Positions 31,916-42,739 are shown, counted from the first letter of the stretch. The stretch: DNA of 64,000 nt from Tsuneonella sediminis (GCF_051912845.1 NZ_JBNCBU010000001.1:1302001-1366000), one strand, 5' to 3'. Numbers and translations: made by a program. Notes: generated by a model not told the origin, from the sequence alone.

Positions 31916-33072
31916 TTGCACCCGAAACCGGTTCCGCCCCCATCCGCATCGACAGCCAGTTCGACAGCGGCAACATCGAAGTCCTCCAGATAGACGGTGC
32001 CAGCGCGCGCCTCGCCATTCCGGCCGACCACAAGAGCGAGTTTCGCCAGTGGTTCCATTTCCGCGTCACCGGAGCGGCCGGACGCGAGGTCGAACTGACG
32101 ATTGTCGACCTCGGCACCTCGGCCTATCCCGAAGGTTGGCCCGGATACCGCGCCTGCGTTTCGGAAGACCGCGATTTCTGGAGCCGCGCAGAAACCAGCT
32201 ACGACAGATCGGCCGACGGCGGCGCCCTCACCATTCGCTATACGCCTGCAAGCGACGTTGCATGGTTCGCCTATTTCGCCCCCTACTCGATGGAGCGGCA
32301 CCACGACCTCGTCGCCGAAGCTGCCGCGAGCGAGGGGGTGACGTATCGCCACCTCGGCGAGACGCTCGATGGCCAACCGCTCGACTGTCTTGAGATGGGG
32401 GACGGCGAGACGCAGGTCTGGCTTTACGCCCGCCAGCACCCCGGCGAATCGATGGCCGAATGGTGGATGGAGGGCGCGCTCGAGTGCCTGACCGACCCCG
32501 CCGACCCTGTCGCCCGTGCGCTGCGGCAGAAGTGCCGCTTCCATGTCGTGCCCAACTGCAACCCTGACGGCAGCCGGCGCGGTCATCTGCGCACCAACGC
32601 GGTCGGCACCAATCTCAACCGCGAATGGCACGAACCGAGCGCCGACAAGTCGCCCGAAGTCCTCGCGATCCGGAACGCGATGGACGAGACCGGGGTCGAT
32701 TTCGCCATCGACGTTCACGGCGACGAGGCGATCGCTGCCGTTTTCCTTGCCGGGTTCGAGGGCATCCCGGCGTGGACCGACGAGCTGGGCGAGAAGTTCT
32801 ACCGCTACCAGCGCATCCTCGAGCGGCGTACGCCCGATTTCCAGACCGCCAAGGGGTATGCCGTGGCCAAGCCCGGAACCGCGAACCTTTCGATGAGCAC
32901 CAACCAGCTCGCCGAACGCTTCGGGGCGTGCTCGATGACACTGGAGATGCCGTTCAAGGACAACGACGACCTGCCCGATGCCGAACAGGGGTGGAGCCCC
33001 GAGCGCAGCAAGCTGCTTGCGCGCGACTGTCTGGCCGCGCTGCTCGAATGGCTGGAGGACGGGGCTGCCTAG
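31912..33072 (+). CDS. M14 family carboxypeptidase (cytosolic CCP-like)
   Basis: A 386-residue zinc carboxypeptidase with no signal peptide. An N-terminal beta domain (about 10-125) precedes the catalytic domain. Zinc ligands are in ARQHPGES (His, Glu) and AIDVHGDE (His), substrate Arg/Asn in NPDGSRRG and GTNLNREW, and the catalytic Glu in MTLEMPFK. This is the arrangement of cytosolic carboxypeptidases, which in eukaryotes trim glutamates; bacterial substrates are not well known. It starts with an ATGA overlap and ends with stop codons overlapping the convergent S66 gene. Confidence 0.9.
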   Translation: MIAPETGSAPIRIDSQFDSGNIEVLQIDGASARLAIPADHKSEFRQWFHFRVTGAAGREVELTIVDLGTSAYPEGWPGYRACVSEDRDFWSRAETSYDRSADGGALTIRYTPASDVAWFAYFAPYSMERHHDLVAEAAASEGVTYRHLGETLDGQPLDCLEMGDGETQVWLYARQHPGESMAEWWMEGALECLTDPADPVARALRQKCRFHVVPNCNPDGSRRGHLRTNAVGTNLNREWHEPSADKSPEVLAIRNAMDETGVDFAIDVHGDEAIAAVFLAGFEGIPAWTDELGEKFYRYQRILERRTPDFQTAKGYAVAKPGTANLSMSTNQLAERFGACSMTLEMPFKDNDDLPDAEQGWSPERSKLLARDCLAALLEWLEDGAA

Positions 33073-34091
33073 CCCACGATCGCTTCGAGTAATCTGATCG
33101 TCCGGGCACCGGCGTCGATCTCGACACGCGCGCCAGATGGCAGACACAGCTGACCGTAAACATGGCCGATGTTTGCGCCGCTGAACGCGGGCACTCCGAG
33201 CGGGCGGAGATATTGGTCGATCACCTGATCGAGCGTGAACCCGTCGTAATTCGCGTTACTTGTGGCGCAGTCCGTGCACTGGCCGAACACCACGCCGGCG
33301 ACCCTGTCGAGAATTCCGGCCAGTTTCAGCTGCTGCAGCATCCGGTCGATACGGTACTCGGCCTCGTCGATATCCTCGAGGAACAGGATCGCGTCCGAGA
33401 AATCAGGTAGCCACGGCGTTCCCATGAGCGTCGACACGATCGTCAGGTTGCCGCCGAGCAGCCGCCCGCGCGCCGTTCCGCCGGTGATGGTGCGCCCTGC
33501 GCGACCCGCGTCGACCTCGACCGCCGGGCCGCCCAGAACAGGGGTGCCGCCGGCGAACGCCAGCTGCCACAGGCTGTCCCAGCTCACCCGGGGCCAGCTG
33601 CTCGACGCGTTGCCTCCGTGGATCGTCGCGTAGCCGGCCCGCACCGCGAACGCGAGGTGCAGCGCCGTCACGTCGCTGAAGCCGATCAGGAGCTTGGGAT
33701 TGGCGCGGACCGCCGACCAGTCGATGAGCTGCAGGATGCGGGCCGCGCCCCACCCCCCGCGCACCGCGAAGACCGCGCGGACCTCGGGATCAGCGAAGGC
33801 CGCGTTGAAGTCCTTCGCGCGGGCTGCATCGGTCCCGGCAAGATAGCCGAAGCGATCGTCCGCGTGGGCGCCGAACTTCGGCACGAGGCCCATGCCCCTT
33901 ATCCACCAGCCGGCTCGTTCCAGCTGGTCCTCGGCTTCCACGGCGCTTGCCGGCGATATGACCGCAACGGTGTCACCGGGATTGAGGAACGGGGGCTTTT
34001 GCCGTGGTGTCGGCTTTGCCGCGATACCAGCCAGCGGAGCCGCCCCCGCCAGCGCCCCGGCCCCGGCCAGCAGCGCGCGCCGCCTGATCAT
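33069..34091 (-). CDS. LD-carboxypeptidase (S66 family), exported
   Basis: S66 enzymes cleave the L,D bond to the terminal D-Ala of tetrapeptides during peptidoglycan recycling. The 340-residue protein has the Ser nucleophile in GFSDVTALHL, the Glu in FLEDIDEAEYRID and the His in ANIGHVYGQ. Unlike the cytosolic LdcA, it begins MIRRRALLAGAGALAGAAPL, which looks like a twin-arginine or Sec signal, so it probably acts in the periplasm. The ATG overlaps the cdd stop (4 bases), placing it downstream of cdd. Confidence 0.9.
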   Translation of the reverse strand: MIRRRALLAGAGALAGAAPLAGIAAKPTPRQKPPFLNPGDTVAVISPASAVEAEDQLERAGWWIRGMGLVPKFGAHADDRFGYLAGTDAARAKDFNAAFADPEVRAVFAVRGGWGAARILQLIDWSAVRANPKLLIGFSDVTALHLAFAVRAGYATIHGGNASSSWPRVSWDSLWQLAFAGGTPVLGGPAVEVDAGRAGRTITGGTARGRLLGGNLTIVSTLMGTPWLPDFSDAILFLEDIDEAEYRIDRMLQQLKLAGILDRVAGVVFGQCTDCATSNANYDGFTLDQVIDQYLRPLGVPAFSGANIGHVYGQLCLPSGARVEIDAGARTIRLLEAIVG

Positions 34092-34492
34092 CCGAGGCTG
34101 GCGGGTCCGAAGGCGTCGGGCAGCAACGCCGAAAGGGTCGTGCGCCGCACCTCCTGCGGGCCGACGCACAGCACTTCCGGATCGGTGCCCCCCAGCTGCG
34201 CGAGTTCGTTGAGCACCTGCCGGCAACGGCCGCACGGGGTGATCACATCGGCGCCGGGACCAGTGACCGCGACTTTGACGAGCCCGCCGCGCGCGCCCAT
34301 GGCCATCGCCTTCGACACCGCGACCGTCTCGGCGCACAGCGCAAGACCGTAGCTGGCGTTCTCTACATTGGTGCCCGTCACGACCTCGCCGTTTTCGAAC
34401 AGGAGCGCAGCGCCCACGGCGAATCGGGAATACGGGGAATAAGAGTGGGTTGCCGCCGCCCGCGCGGCGGCGATGAGATCGTCGTCGGTCAT
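34088..34492 (-). CDS. cdd: Cytidine deaminase
   Basis: Cdd converts cytidine and deoxycytidine to the uridine forms for pyrimidine salvage. The 134-residue homotetrameric type has SPYSRFAVGAAL, NVENASYGLALCAE (zinc Cys and catalytic Glu) and PCGRCRQVL (two zinc Cys). It is followed by an overlapping LD-carboxypeptidase gene. Confidence 0.95.
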   Translation of the reverse strand: MTDDDLIAAARAAATHSYSPYSRFAVGAALLFENGEVVTGTNVENASYGLALCAETVAVSKAMAMGARGGLVKVAVTGPGADVITPCGRCRQVLNELAQLGGTDPEVLCVGPQEVRRTTLSALLPDAFGPASLG

Positions 34493-34513
34493 TCGCGGTC
34501 TCCTAGCGCGATT

Positions 34514-35212
34514 TCAGGGCCGCACCACTACCCAACGCAGCGGATCTTCGGACGCCTCGGTGAACAAGCTCTCGTTAGCGGTCCACATCAGCCAGGGCCG
34601 CCCGGCGTAGGTCGGTTGGCGGAAGGTGCCAACGACCCACAGGTTCCGTTCCAGCCGGCCGGCAAGGCCATGCCGATCCTCGAACGCCTTCGAAACCTGA
34701 AGAATGGCCGGCTTGCCCGAATGGGCCTCGATCTGGTTGATGAAGGTCATGAGCTCGCTCTCGACCTCGGCCTCCCCGACTGGAGCGGGGCAGTCATCGG
34801 CAGTCTTGTCGAGCGCGATCGCCGGGGGCAGCATGTCGCTGCCGCGCGGGACGACCACGACAAAGCTCGCCGATTGCCCGTCGGCCATCAGGCAGGGATC
34901 GAAGCCGTGCACGGCGCCGACCCTGAGCCCCGCATCGCGCGCAGCGGCGAGGTTTGCCGCAAACGCCGGGTCGCGCCGGCTTCCGCTTCCCGCATCGACA
35001 TAGACGAATCCCGCGCCAAGCGCCTTGAGGGTCATGAAACGCACCGCCCCGTCGCGCGCAGAGATTTCCGCGCCCTGGTCAGGATAGGCGCTGGCATCGG
35101 GGGTCCAGTGACGCAGCGTCCACCAACCCCAGCCGGCCGCGAGCAGCACCGCGAGCAGCACCGCCCCGAGCGCGCGCGCGCGCCAGCCGATGGTTCTCCG
35201 CTTCCTGCCCAC
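34514..35212 (-). CDS. Membrane-anchored GH25-like protein, probable inactive lysozyme
   Basis: A 232-residue protein with a basic N-terminus, one membrane helix (about residues 12-32) and a GH25 (Chalaropsis lysozyme) fold: YPDQGAEIS, GFVYVDAGSGSRRDPAF, AARDAGLRVGAVHGF and a C-terminal RPWLMWTAN segment. Active GH25 enzymes have Asp in DVS, KATEG in strand 2 and a D-x-E pair in strand 4. Here these read EIS, DAGSG and LDK, so the catalytic acids appear lost. The GTG at 35212 has GAGGGG nine bases upstream. It may bind rather than cut peptidoglycan. Confidence 0.7.
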   Translation of the reverse strand: MGRKRRTIGWRARALGAVLLAVLLAAGWGWWTLRHWTPDASAYPDQGAEISARDGAVRFMTLKALGAGFVYVDAGSGSRRDPAFAANLAAARDAGLRVGAVHGFDPCLMADGQSASFVVVVPRGSDMLPPAIALDKTADDCPAPVGEAEVESELMTFINQIEAHSGKPAILQVSKAFEDRHGLAGRLERNLWVVGTFRQPTYAGRPWLMWTANESLFTEASEDPLRWVVVRP

Positions 35213-35244
35213 GAATCGCGACCCCTCGTAACCCCAGCGCGTAC

Positions 35245-35730
35245 CTAGTTCTTGATATGCAGCACGCAGATGAGCGTGAACAGGCGCCGCGCGGTAGGGT
35301 GATCGGTTTCGACCTTGCCTTCCAGCCGTTCGAGGAGGAGGTCGGCGGCATCGTTGTGGATCGCGCGTCGCGCCATGTCGATCGTCTCTATCTCCGCCGG
35401 GGTCGCCTTGCGGATCGCTTGGTAATAGCTGTCGCAGATCGCGAAGTACTCGCGAATCGGGCGGCGGAACCGCGCGAGGCCCAGGACGAGCGTCTCGAAC
35501 GGTTCGGCCCCGCCAGCCGCCGCGATCGCCAGTGCAAGGCGCCCGTCCCGCACCGCCAGTCGCAGATCGTAGGGCCCATGCTGGCCCGCTTCGACCCCGC
35601 GCAGCGGCTTGAAGGTATTTTCCTCGATGAGGTCGTAAATCGCGACCCGCCGCTCCTGCTCGATGTCCGCATTGCGCCAGAGGATCGTGTCCTCGTCGAG
35701 CGCAATCGTCGCGATCCGGTAGTCGGCCAT
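35245..35730 (-). CDS. UPF0262 family protein
   Basis: A 161-residue protein conserved in alphaproteobacteria but of unknown function. Family landmarks are VAIYDLIEENTFKPL, GPYDLRLAVRDGRL, EYFAICDSYYQAI, IDMARRAIHNDAADLL and RRLFTLICVLHIKN at the C-terminus. ATG 35730 gives the standard N-terminus. It is divergent from dnaB and directly upstream of the GH25-like gene on the same strand. Confidence 0.93.
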   Translation of the reverse strand: MADYRIATIALDEDTILWRNADIEQERRVAIYDLIEENTFKPLRGVEAGQHGPYDLRLAVRDGRLALAIAAAGGAEPFETLVLGLARFRRPIREYFAICDSYYQAIRKATPAEIETIDMARRAIHNDAADLLLERLEGKVETDHPTARRLFTLICVLHIKN

Positions 35731-35847
35731 GGCCGCCAGCCTCTCGCAGATGCAAAGGGGCGGCGGCAAGGGTTTCCACAAGCCTGTCCGCGAGGTTTCT
35801 CGCCAACGTGCTTTTCGCGCACCCCTCATTCGCCCATGGTGCCACCC

Positions 35848-37371
35848 ATGGCCGATACCGACCTCCTCCTCCGCCCCGCGTCCAACGACACCGATTCGCC
35901 CCCGATCCGCTCGCTGCCCGCGAACATCGAGGCCGAAGCCGCGTTTCTCGGCGCGGCGCTGATCGACAATCGCGTGCTCGAGGAGCTGTCGACGCCGCTG
36001 CGTCCGCAGCACTTCTTCGAGCCGGTGCACCAGCGCGTCTTCGAGCGCATCCTGACGCTGCTCGATCGCGGCGCGGTGGTCACGCCGGTGACGCTCAAGC
36101 CCTACTTCGAGGCCGACGAGGCCTTGAGGGAACTCGGGGGGATCAACTATCTCGCGCGGCTGACCGCCGACGGGCAGGGCTTGCTCGCTCCTCGCGAACT
36201 CGCCGAACAGATCTACGACCTGGCGTTGTTGCGCGAACTGGTCAGCGTCGGCCGCACTCTCGTCGAGAATGCGCTCGACACCAGCGATTCAGTCGCGCCG
36301 ATGGAGCAGATCGAAGCCGCCGAAGCGGCGCTGTTCGAGGTCGCCGAGGGCGCGGCGAGCAATTCGGAAGCCGCGACTTTCGGCATGGCGACGACCAAGG
36401 CGCTGAGGCAGATCGAAAAGGCGATCGGTTCGGGAGGGCACATCGCGGGCACGACCACGGGCTTCGTATCGATCAACGACAAGATCGGCGGCCTGCACGA
36501 TTCCGACCTTGTGATCCTCGCGGGCCGCCCGGGCATGGGCAAGACCTCGCTTGCGACCAACGTGGCGTTCAACTGCGCAGACCGGATGCTGCGCGACCTG
36601 CGGGACGGGATCGAGCCCAAGGATTCGGTCGGCGCGGGGGTCGCGTTCTTCAGCCTGGAAATGAGCGCCGATCAGCTGGCCACCCGCATCCTCGCCGAGA
36701 CTGCCGGCATTTCCTCCTCGGCGCTGCGCATGGGCAAGCTCAGCCGAGAGGAGTTCCAGCAGCTTTCGTTCGCCAGCCAGAAGCTCGCCGACCTTCCGCT
36801 CTTCATCGACGATACCCCGGCGCTCACCATCGCGGCGCTCCGGACCCGCGCGCGGCGCCTGAAGCGCAAGCACGACATCGGGCTGATCGTGGTCGACTAT
36901 CTGCAGCTTCTACAGGGCACGGGCCGCGCGAACGACAACCGCGTGAACGAGATTTCGGAGATCAGCCGCGGCCTCAAGACACTGGCCAAGGAACTGGAAC
37001 TGCCGGTCATCGCGCTGTCGCAGCTCAGCCGTGCGGTCGAACAGCGCGAGGACAAGCGGCCGATGCTGTCGGACCTGCGCGAATCAGGTTCGATCGAGCA
37101 GGACGCAGACATGGTCTGGTTCGTCTATCGCGAGGACTACTACGTCGCCGCGCGCGAGCCCAAGGTGCCGCAGGCCGACGACGACGCGAAGATCCACGAT
37201 GCTCACAACGCCTGGGCCGCCGAAATGGAACGCGTCCACGGACTGGCCGAACTCATCATCGCCAAGCAAAGGCACGGCGCGACGGGCAAGGTACGCCTCA
37301 AGTTCGAGCCCAAGATCACCCGGTTCTCCGACCTCGCAGAGGACGCGCGTGGATATGGCGGATACGACTAG
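35848..37371 (+). CDS. dnaB: Replicative DNA helicase DnaB
   Basis: DnaB is the hexameric 5'-3' helicase at the replication fork. The 507-residue protein has the N-terminal helical collar (ANIEAEAAFLGAAL, RPQHFFEPVHQ), the linker, and the RecA-like motor with Walker A (AGRPGMGKTSLA), FFSLEMSADQLA, Walker B (LIVVDYLQLL), LSQLSRAVEQR and DLRESGSIEQDAD. The ATG at 35848 gives MADTD; a second ATG at 35836 adds four residues. The stop codon overlaps that of the convergent phospholipase D gene. Confidence 0.96.
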   Translation: MADTDLLLRPASNDTDSPPIRSLPANIEAEAAFLGAALIDNRVLEELSTPLRPQHFFEPVHQRVFERILTLLDRGAVVTPVTLKPYFEADEALRELGGINYLARLTADGQGLLAPRELAEQIYDLALLRELVSVGRTLVENALDTSDSVAPMEQIEAAEAALFEVAEGAASNSEAATFGMATTKALRQIEKAIGSGGHIAGTTTGFVSINDKIGGLHDSDLVILAGRPGMGKTSLATNVAFNCADRMLRDLRDGIEPKDSVGAGVAFFSLEMSADQLATRILAETAGISSSALRMGKLSREEFQQLSFASQKLADLPLFIDDTPALTIAALRTRARRLKRKHDIGLIVVDYLQLLQGTGRANDNRVNEISEISRGLKTLAKELELPVIALSQLSRAVEQREDKRPMLSDLRESGSIEQDADMVWFVYREDYYVAAREPKVPQADDDAKIHDAHNAWAAEMERVHGLAELIIAKQRHGATGKVRLKFEPKITRFSDLAEDARGYGGYD

Positions 37372-38519
37372 AGTCCGAGGTTGAGCCGCCGGCTGACCGT
37401 GTAGTCGACCACCGCGACGAGGAACCACGAGGCGTTCCAGCGGATGCGGTTGAGAAGGCCTGCCCGCCTCTTGTGCAGCGTGGGCGTGATCTCGATCGAG
37501 CCCGTGATCGTCTGGTCGACATATTCGGACAGCCGCGCCGCTAGCCCGGCGTCCTCGATCCGCAGCATGACCTCGAGGTTCAGGTAAAGGCTGCGCATGT
37601 CGAAATTGGCGCTGCCGATGTAGCTGATGCCGTCGATGACGATCAGTTTCGTGTGCAGCTTGGTCGCCGAAAATTCCCAGATCCTCGCTCGCCGCTTGAG
37701 CAGATAGTCGTAGAGCGACCGGGTCGCGCCGACCGTGGCGCCGTTGTCGCTCTTGCCCGCCGTGACCAGCCTTGCGCCGTCGCGGCATGCGACATTGCCG
37801 ATTGCGCGCAGGCTTTTGTTCGACGGCGAGAAATAAGCCATGACCATGTCGAGCCGGCGCGCGCCCATCAGATCGGCGCGCACGCACCGCGCCCAGCTCG
37901 ACAGTCCCCTGGTCGGCCCGCCGATAAGCACCCTTACGGGCCCGTTTCCGGGGTCCCACTCGCGCACCATGCGGCGCACCTTGCGCCAGCTCTGCCGCTT
38001 TGCGTGGGTCCAAGCATCCAGTTCGTCGTACCAGCGCGAGAAATCCGCCACCGCGGAACCCTCGACGGCGATGGCAAGATCCGCCCACCCTCCCTCGACA
38101 GGCGGAGCGAAATAGCTGTCCTCTACATTGAAGCCGCCGATCATCGCGACCCGGTCGTCGACGACGACGATTTTCTGGTGGTTGCGGATCAGGTAGCGCT
38201 GGCTCCACCTTGCCGAAAAACAGGAAAACGTGCCCCCGGCCGCGCACATCGGAGCAAAGAATTCCTCGCCGGCCTTCGCGCCGAATCCATCGAGCAGCAG
38301 GTCGACCGCCACGCCCCGGCGAGCCGCGTCGGTCAGCGCGTCGCGGACCGCCACACCGCTTGCGTCCTCGGCGAAGATGTAGAAGCACATCCGGATCGAA
38401 CTGCGCGCCGAGGCGATGAGCGCGAGCAATGCCTCGCGCCGGTCGCGGCCGCCCGGGTAGAACGTCAGCTTCTGTCCTTGCGCCTCGACGGTAAAGGGCG
38501 GCGGCTCGGTGAACTCCAT
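37368..38519 (-). CDS. Phospholipase D/cardiolipin synthase-like protein
   Basis: A 383-residue protein with two HKD motifs: NHQKIVVVDDRVAMIGGFN near residue 135 and LHTKLIVIDGISYIGSANFD near 300. The first has Gln before Lys, as is allowed (HxK). This is the pattern of bacterial cardiolipin synthases and other phosphatidyltransferases that join or hydrolyse phospholipids. It lacks the two N-terminal membrane helices of ClsA, so it is closer to ClsB/C-type enzymes. Starts at 38519 and 38540 are both possible; the latter lies against the rpoZ promoter. Confidence 0.85.
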   Translation of the reverse strand: MEFTEPPPFTVEAQGQKLTFYPGGRDRREALLALIASARSSIRMCFYIFAEDASGVAVRDALTDAARRGVAVDLLLDGFGAKAGEEFFAPMCAAGGTFSCFSARWSQRYLIRNHQKIVVVDDRVAMIGGFNVEDSYFAPPVEGGWADLAIAVEGSAVADFSRWYDELDAWTHAKRQSWRKVRRMVREWDPGNGPVRVLIGGPTRGLSSWARCVRADLMGARRLDMVMAYFSPSNKSLRAIGNVACRDGARLVTAGKSDNGATVGATRSLYDYLLKRRARIWEFSATKLHTKLIVIDGISYIGSANFDMRSLYLNLEVMLRIEDAGLAARLSEYVDQTITGSIEITPTLHKRRAGLLNRIRWNASWFLVAVVDYTVSRRLNLGL

Positions 38520-38544
38520 CCCGTGCGAGCCTAGGCGCATTTCC

Positions 38545-38573
38545 TTGACTTGGCGACCACCTGCGCCTAGGTG
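38545..38573 (+). promoter_or_regulatory. Candidate promoter for rpoZ
   Basis: TTGACT (38545-38550), 17 bases, then TAGGTG (38568-38573), ending 39 bases before the rpoZ start. It has the same form as the rpsT promoter candidate. Confidence 0.45.
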
Positions 38574-38612
38574 GCGCGCTTTCCCGAAGCACCAGATTTA
38601 CCGGAGTGCCAC

Positions 38613-38957
38613 ATGGCGCGCGTTACCGTCGAAGATTGCGTCGACAAGATTCCCAACCGTTTCGATCTCGTCCTGCTCGCCGCGCAGCGCGCGCGCGAAA
38701 TCTCTGGCGGCGCGGAGCTGACGATCGATCGCGACCGCGACAAGAACCCCGTCGTCGCCCTGCGCGAGATTGCCGAACAGACTGTCGGCCCCAAGGACCT
38801 CCACGAATCGGTCGTCGTCGGCCTGCAGAAGATCCTGCCCGACGACGAGGACGAGGCCGACGAGATCGGCAGCCTCAGCCAGTCGGCCGAGGCGCTGCGG
38901 ATCACCGCTTCCGCACCTGCCCGCCAGACATCGGTCGGCGGCGACTACGAAGGCTGA
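38613..38957 (+). CDS. rpoZ: RNA polymerase omega subunit
   Basis: Omega helps assemble and stabilise the beta' subunit of RNA polymerase. The 114-residue protein begins MARVTVEDCVDKIPNRFDLV and contains LLAAQRAREI and NPVVALREIAE, all family hallmarks; the acidic C-terminal part is variable. It is followed by a strong terminator. No spoT/rel gene follows, unlike in many alphaproteobacteria. Confidence 0.96.
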   Translation: MARVTVEDCVDKIPNRFDLVLLAAQRAREISGGAELTIDRDRDKNPVVALREIAEQTVGPKDLHESVVVGLQKILPDDEDEADEIGSLSQSAEALRITASAPARQTSVGGDYEG

Positions 38958-38982
38958 ACCTTTCGCCTCCTGGACTTCACGA

Positions 38983-39014
38983 AAGGGCCGCCGCTGGGCG
39001 GCCCTTTTTCTTTA
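38983..39014 (+). terminator. Strong Rho-independent terminator after rpoZ
   Basis: AAGGGCCGCC / GGCGGCCCTT form a ten-base-pair stem with a four-base loop, ending in TTTTTCTTT, 25 bases after the rpoZ stop. Confidence 0.85.
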
Positions 39015-39110
39015 CCCGCTAGCTAGCGCCGGCTCGCCCCGCGGGACCAGCCCGAAAGAACTCCGCGTTCGGTCATTCGCCAGCAGCAGCGGAACAGGGA
39101 CGGGGGCGGA

Positions 39111-40466
<1,356 letters not shown>

Positions 40467-40711
40467 GATGGATCCCCCTGCTTGCGCGACTCGACCCGGC
40501 TTCTTGTTCTTTGCACGTAGGACATACCAAAAGGCGGCCGCCCGCAACCTTTCCCGCAAATCTTTCTTTCGCCATGTAAAAATGGCACCTTGCCGGTCTC
40601 GGCTTGGGGGCGCAGGATCGGCGGGCGACGATGGACAGCAACGGGGCGCACCTGCTGTCTGGCGCAAACTGAGGGATGGAAGGGGGCTTGCGGTTGAGCG
40701 AGGGGGTCGCG

Positions 40712-42739
40712 ATGAATTTCCTGCAGCGCGGATGGCGCAACGTCCGCGAGGCCGGGCCGAAGCGGCTCGTGCTGACCGGCATGCTGGTAATGATCGCGCT
40801 TGTCATCGCCCGGTTCAGCTGGGGCCTGACCCCTGGCAGCGACGTGCCCGCAATCGGGCCGGCCGAGCGCGCGATGTACGATCTGCGAACCTATCTCGTG
40901 GCGGACGGCGCGCGCATCGAGCAGGATCAGCGCGTGGTGCTGGTCGTTTACGACGACCAGACGCTGGCCGACCTGCGCAAGCGCTCGCCACTCGACCGTG
41001 GATTGCTCGCCCGCGCGCTCGCCAACCTCGACACGATGGGTGCGAAGGCAATCGGGATCGATATCCTGTTCGACCAGCCCCAGGACGAGGACGATGAGCT
41101 GGTCGAGGTGCTGCGCTCGATGAAGACACCTGTCGCGGTCGGCTATGCCGATGTCGCGACGAACGAAACGAGCATCGGATACGACCAGGAGCAATACCTC
41201 AAGGCGTTCCTCGCCCGGCTCGAAGGCAGCATGGCAAGGCCGGCCAGCGTGCGGATCAGCGACAATTTCGGCGTGACGCGCGAATGGCCCGAGATCCGCT
41301 CCGACCTGCCGCCCGTTCTCGGCCGCCGGATGATCGAGCAGGCGGGCGACGGGGCGACCACGCTGCCCCGCTACACCGGTGCGATTCGCTACCGCCTGAC
41401 GACCAACACCACCGAAATCCCCGAGTTCGCCTCGTTGCCGATTCAGACCTTCACCGACCCTGCGCTGAACGAGGCGCTGCGCCCCGCTATAGAGGGGCGC
41501 TACGTCCTCATTGGCGGCGACATCGTCGATACCGACCGGGTCGCGACCCCGCTCAGCGAATGGGCCGGCTTGCCCGAGCCCCCCGGGCTTCAGGTCCACG
41601 CGACGATGATCGCGCAGATGCTCGACGACAAGGCGCTTCCCCGGCCGCTTCCGATTACATTGTGGGCGTTCGCGGCGCTGTTCGTCACGATGGCGGTCCT
41701 GACCGGCCTGCTCGAATGGGGCAGCTGGCGCATCTACGTGTTGCTCGGCGCGCAATTCGCGGTGATGCTGGGTATCCCCTTCGCTCTCGCGTACCGCGGC
41801 GTCGACACCTACGGCCTGCCGGCGGTCGGCTGGCTGGTGGGATGGATTCTCGCCTTCACCGCGGTGACCTCTGCGGCGCGAACGGCGGGAGCGGTACAGC
41901 GCAATTTCGCGCAAGGCGCGCTGGGCAAGTACCTTCCGCGCGAAATGGCGGACGAGATCATCGAGCACCCCGAGCTCTTGCGCCTGCACGGGGTGAAGAG
42001 CGATCTGTGCGTCGTGTTCAGCGATCTCGAAGGGTTCACCAAGATGAGCCACGCGCTCGAACCGGAGCATGTCGCCCGGCTCGTCAACCGCTACCTGTCG
42101 ATGCTGAGCAACGCGGTTCTCGATCACGGCGGGGTGCTCGACAAGTTCGTGGGCGACGCGGTGGTGGCATTCTGGGGCGCGCCGATCGCACGGACCGACG
42201 ATGCCGAGCGCGCTTCCCGAGGGGCCTTTGCCCTCTGGGAAGCCGGAGAGGCGTTTCGCGCCGAAGTGGCAGCGGCAGAGCCCGACCTGCCGCCGATCGG
42301 CCGCACGCGGGTCGGCATCCACTTCGGCGAAGCGGTCGTCGGCAATTTCGGCGGCGAGAACCGCATCCAGTACACCGCTCTGGGGGACAGCATGAACACC
42401 GCCGCGCGGCTGGAAGCGGCGAACAAGGCGCTCCAGACGCGGATGCTGGCCAGCCGCGAAATCGTCGAGCGCAGCAAACTCGACTGGTGGCGACCGATGG
42501 GCCGGATCGTGCTCCGAGGTCGCAGCAAGCCCGTAGAGGTTTTCGACGTGGCGCCCGAATGGTCAAGCGAAGATCGCGACGCGCTGGGCGAAGCCATCGC
42601 GCTCGCAAGGGAGGATCCCGATGAGGCTGCTGCCAAGATTGGCGCCATCGCTGCGCGCTACGACACTGACGCAGCGGTGGAAAATCTGCTAAGAAGGATC
42701 AGGACCCTGAACGAGGAGGGCGCTTATGTCACATTCTGA
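40712..42739 (+). CDS. CHASE2-domain adenylate/guanylate cyclase
   Basis: A 675-residue membrane receptor cyclase. An N-terminal helix (about 20-38) is followed by an extracytoplasmic CHASE2 sensor domain (about 45-305), three membrane helices (about 313-390) and a class III cyclase domain (about 430-620). Metal-binding aspartates are in CVVFSDLEGFTKMS and DKFVGDAVVAFWG, and the transition-state Asn/Arg in SMNTAARLEAANK. Product cAMP is more likely than cGMP, by analogy with CHASE2 cyclases; this is inference. ATG 40712 has GAGGGGG upstream. It overlaps the next gene by 14 bases, as is common for this pair. Confidence 0.92.
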   Translation: MNFLQRGWRNVREAGPKRLVLTGMLVMIALVIARFSWGLTPGSDVPAIGPAERAMYDLRTYLVADGARIEQDQRVVLVVYDDQTLADLRKRSPLDRGLLARALANLDTMGAKAIGIDILFDQPQDEDDELVEVLRSMKTPVAVGYADVATNETSIGYDQEQYLKAFLARLEGSMARPASVRISDNFGVTREWPEIRSDLPPVLGRRMIEQAGDGATTLPRYTGAIRYRLTTNTTEIPEFASLPIQTFTDPALNEALRPAIEGRYVLIGGDIVDTDRVATPLSEWAGLPEPPGLQVHATMIAQMLDDKALPRPLPITLWAFAALFVTMAVLTGLLEWGSWRIYVLLGAQFAVMLGIPFALAYRGVDTYGLPAVGWLVGWILAFTAVTSAARTAGAVQRNFAQGALGKYLPREMADEIIEHPELLRLHGVKSDLCVVFSDLEGFTKMSHALEPEHVARLVNRYLSMLSNAVLDHGGVLDKFVGDAVVAFWGAPIARTDDAERASRGAFALWEAGEAFRAEVAAAEPDLPPIGRTRVGIHFGEAVVGNFGGENRIQYTALGDSMNTAARLEAANKALQTRMLASREIVERSKLDWWRPMGRIVLRGRSKPVEVFDVAPEWSSEDRDALGEAIALAREDPDEAAAKIGAIAARYDTDAAVENLLRRIRTLNEEGAYVTF

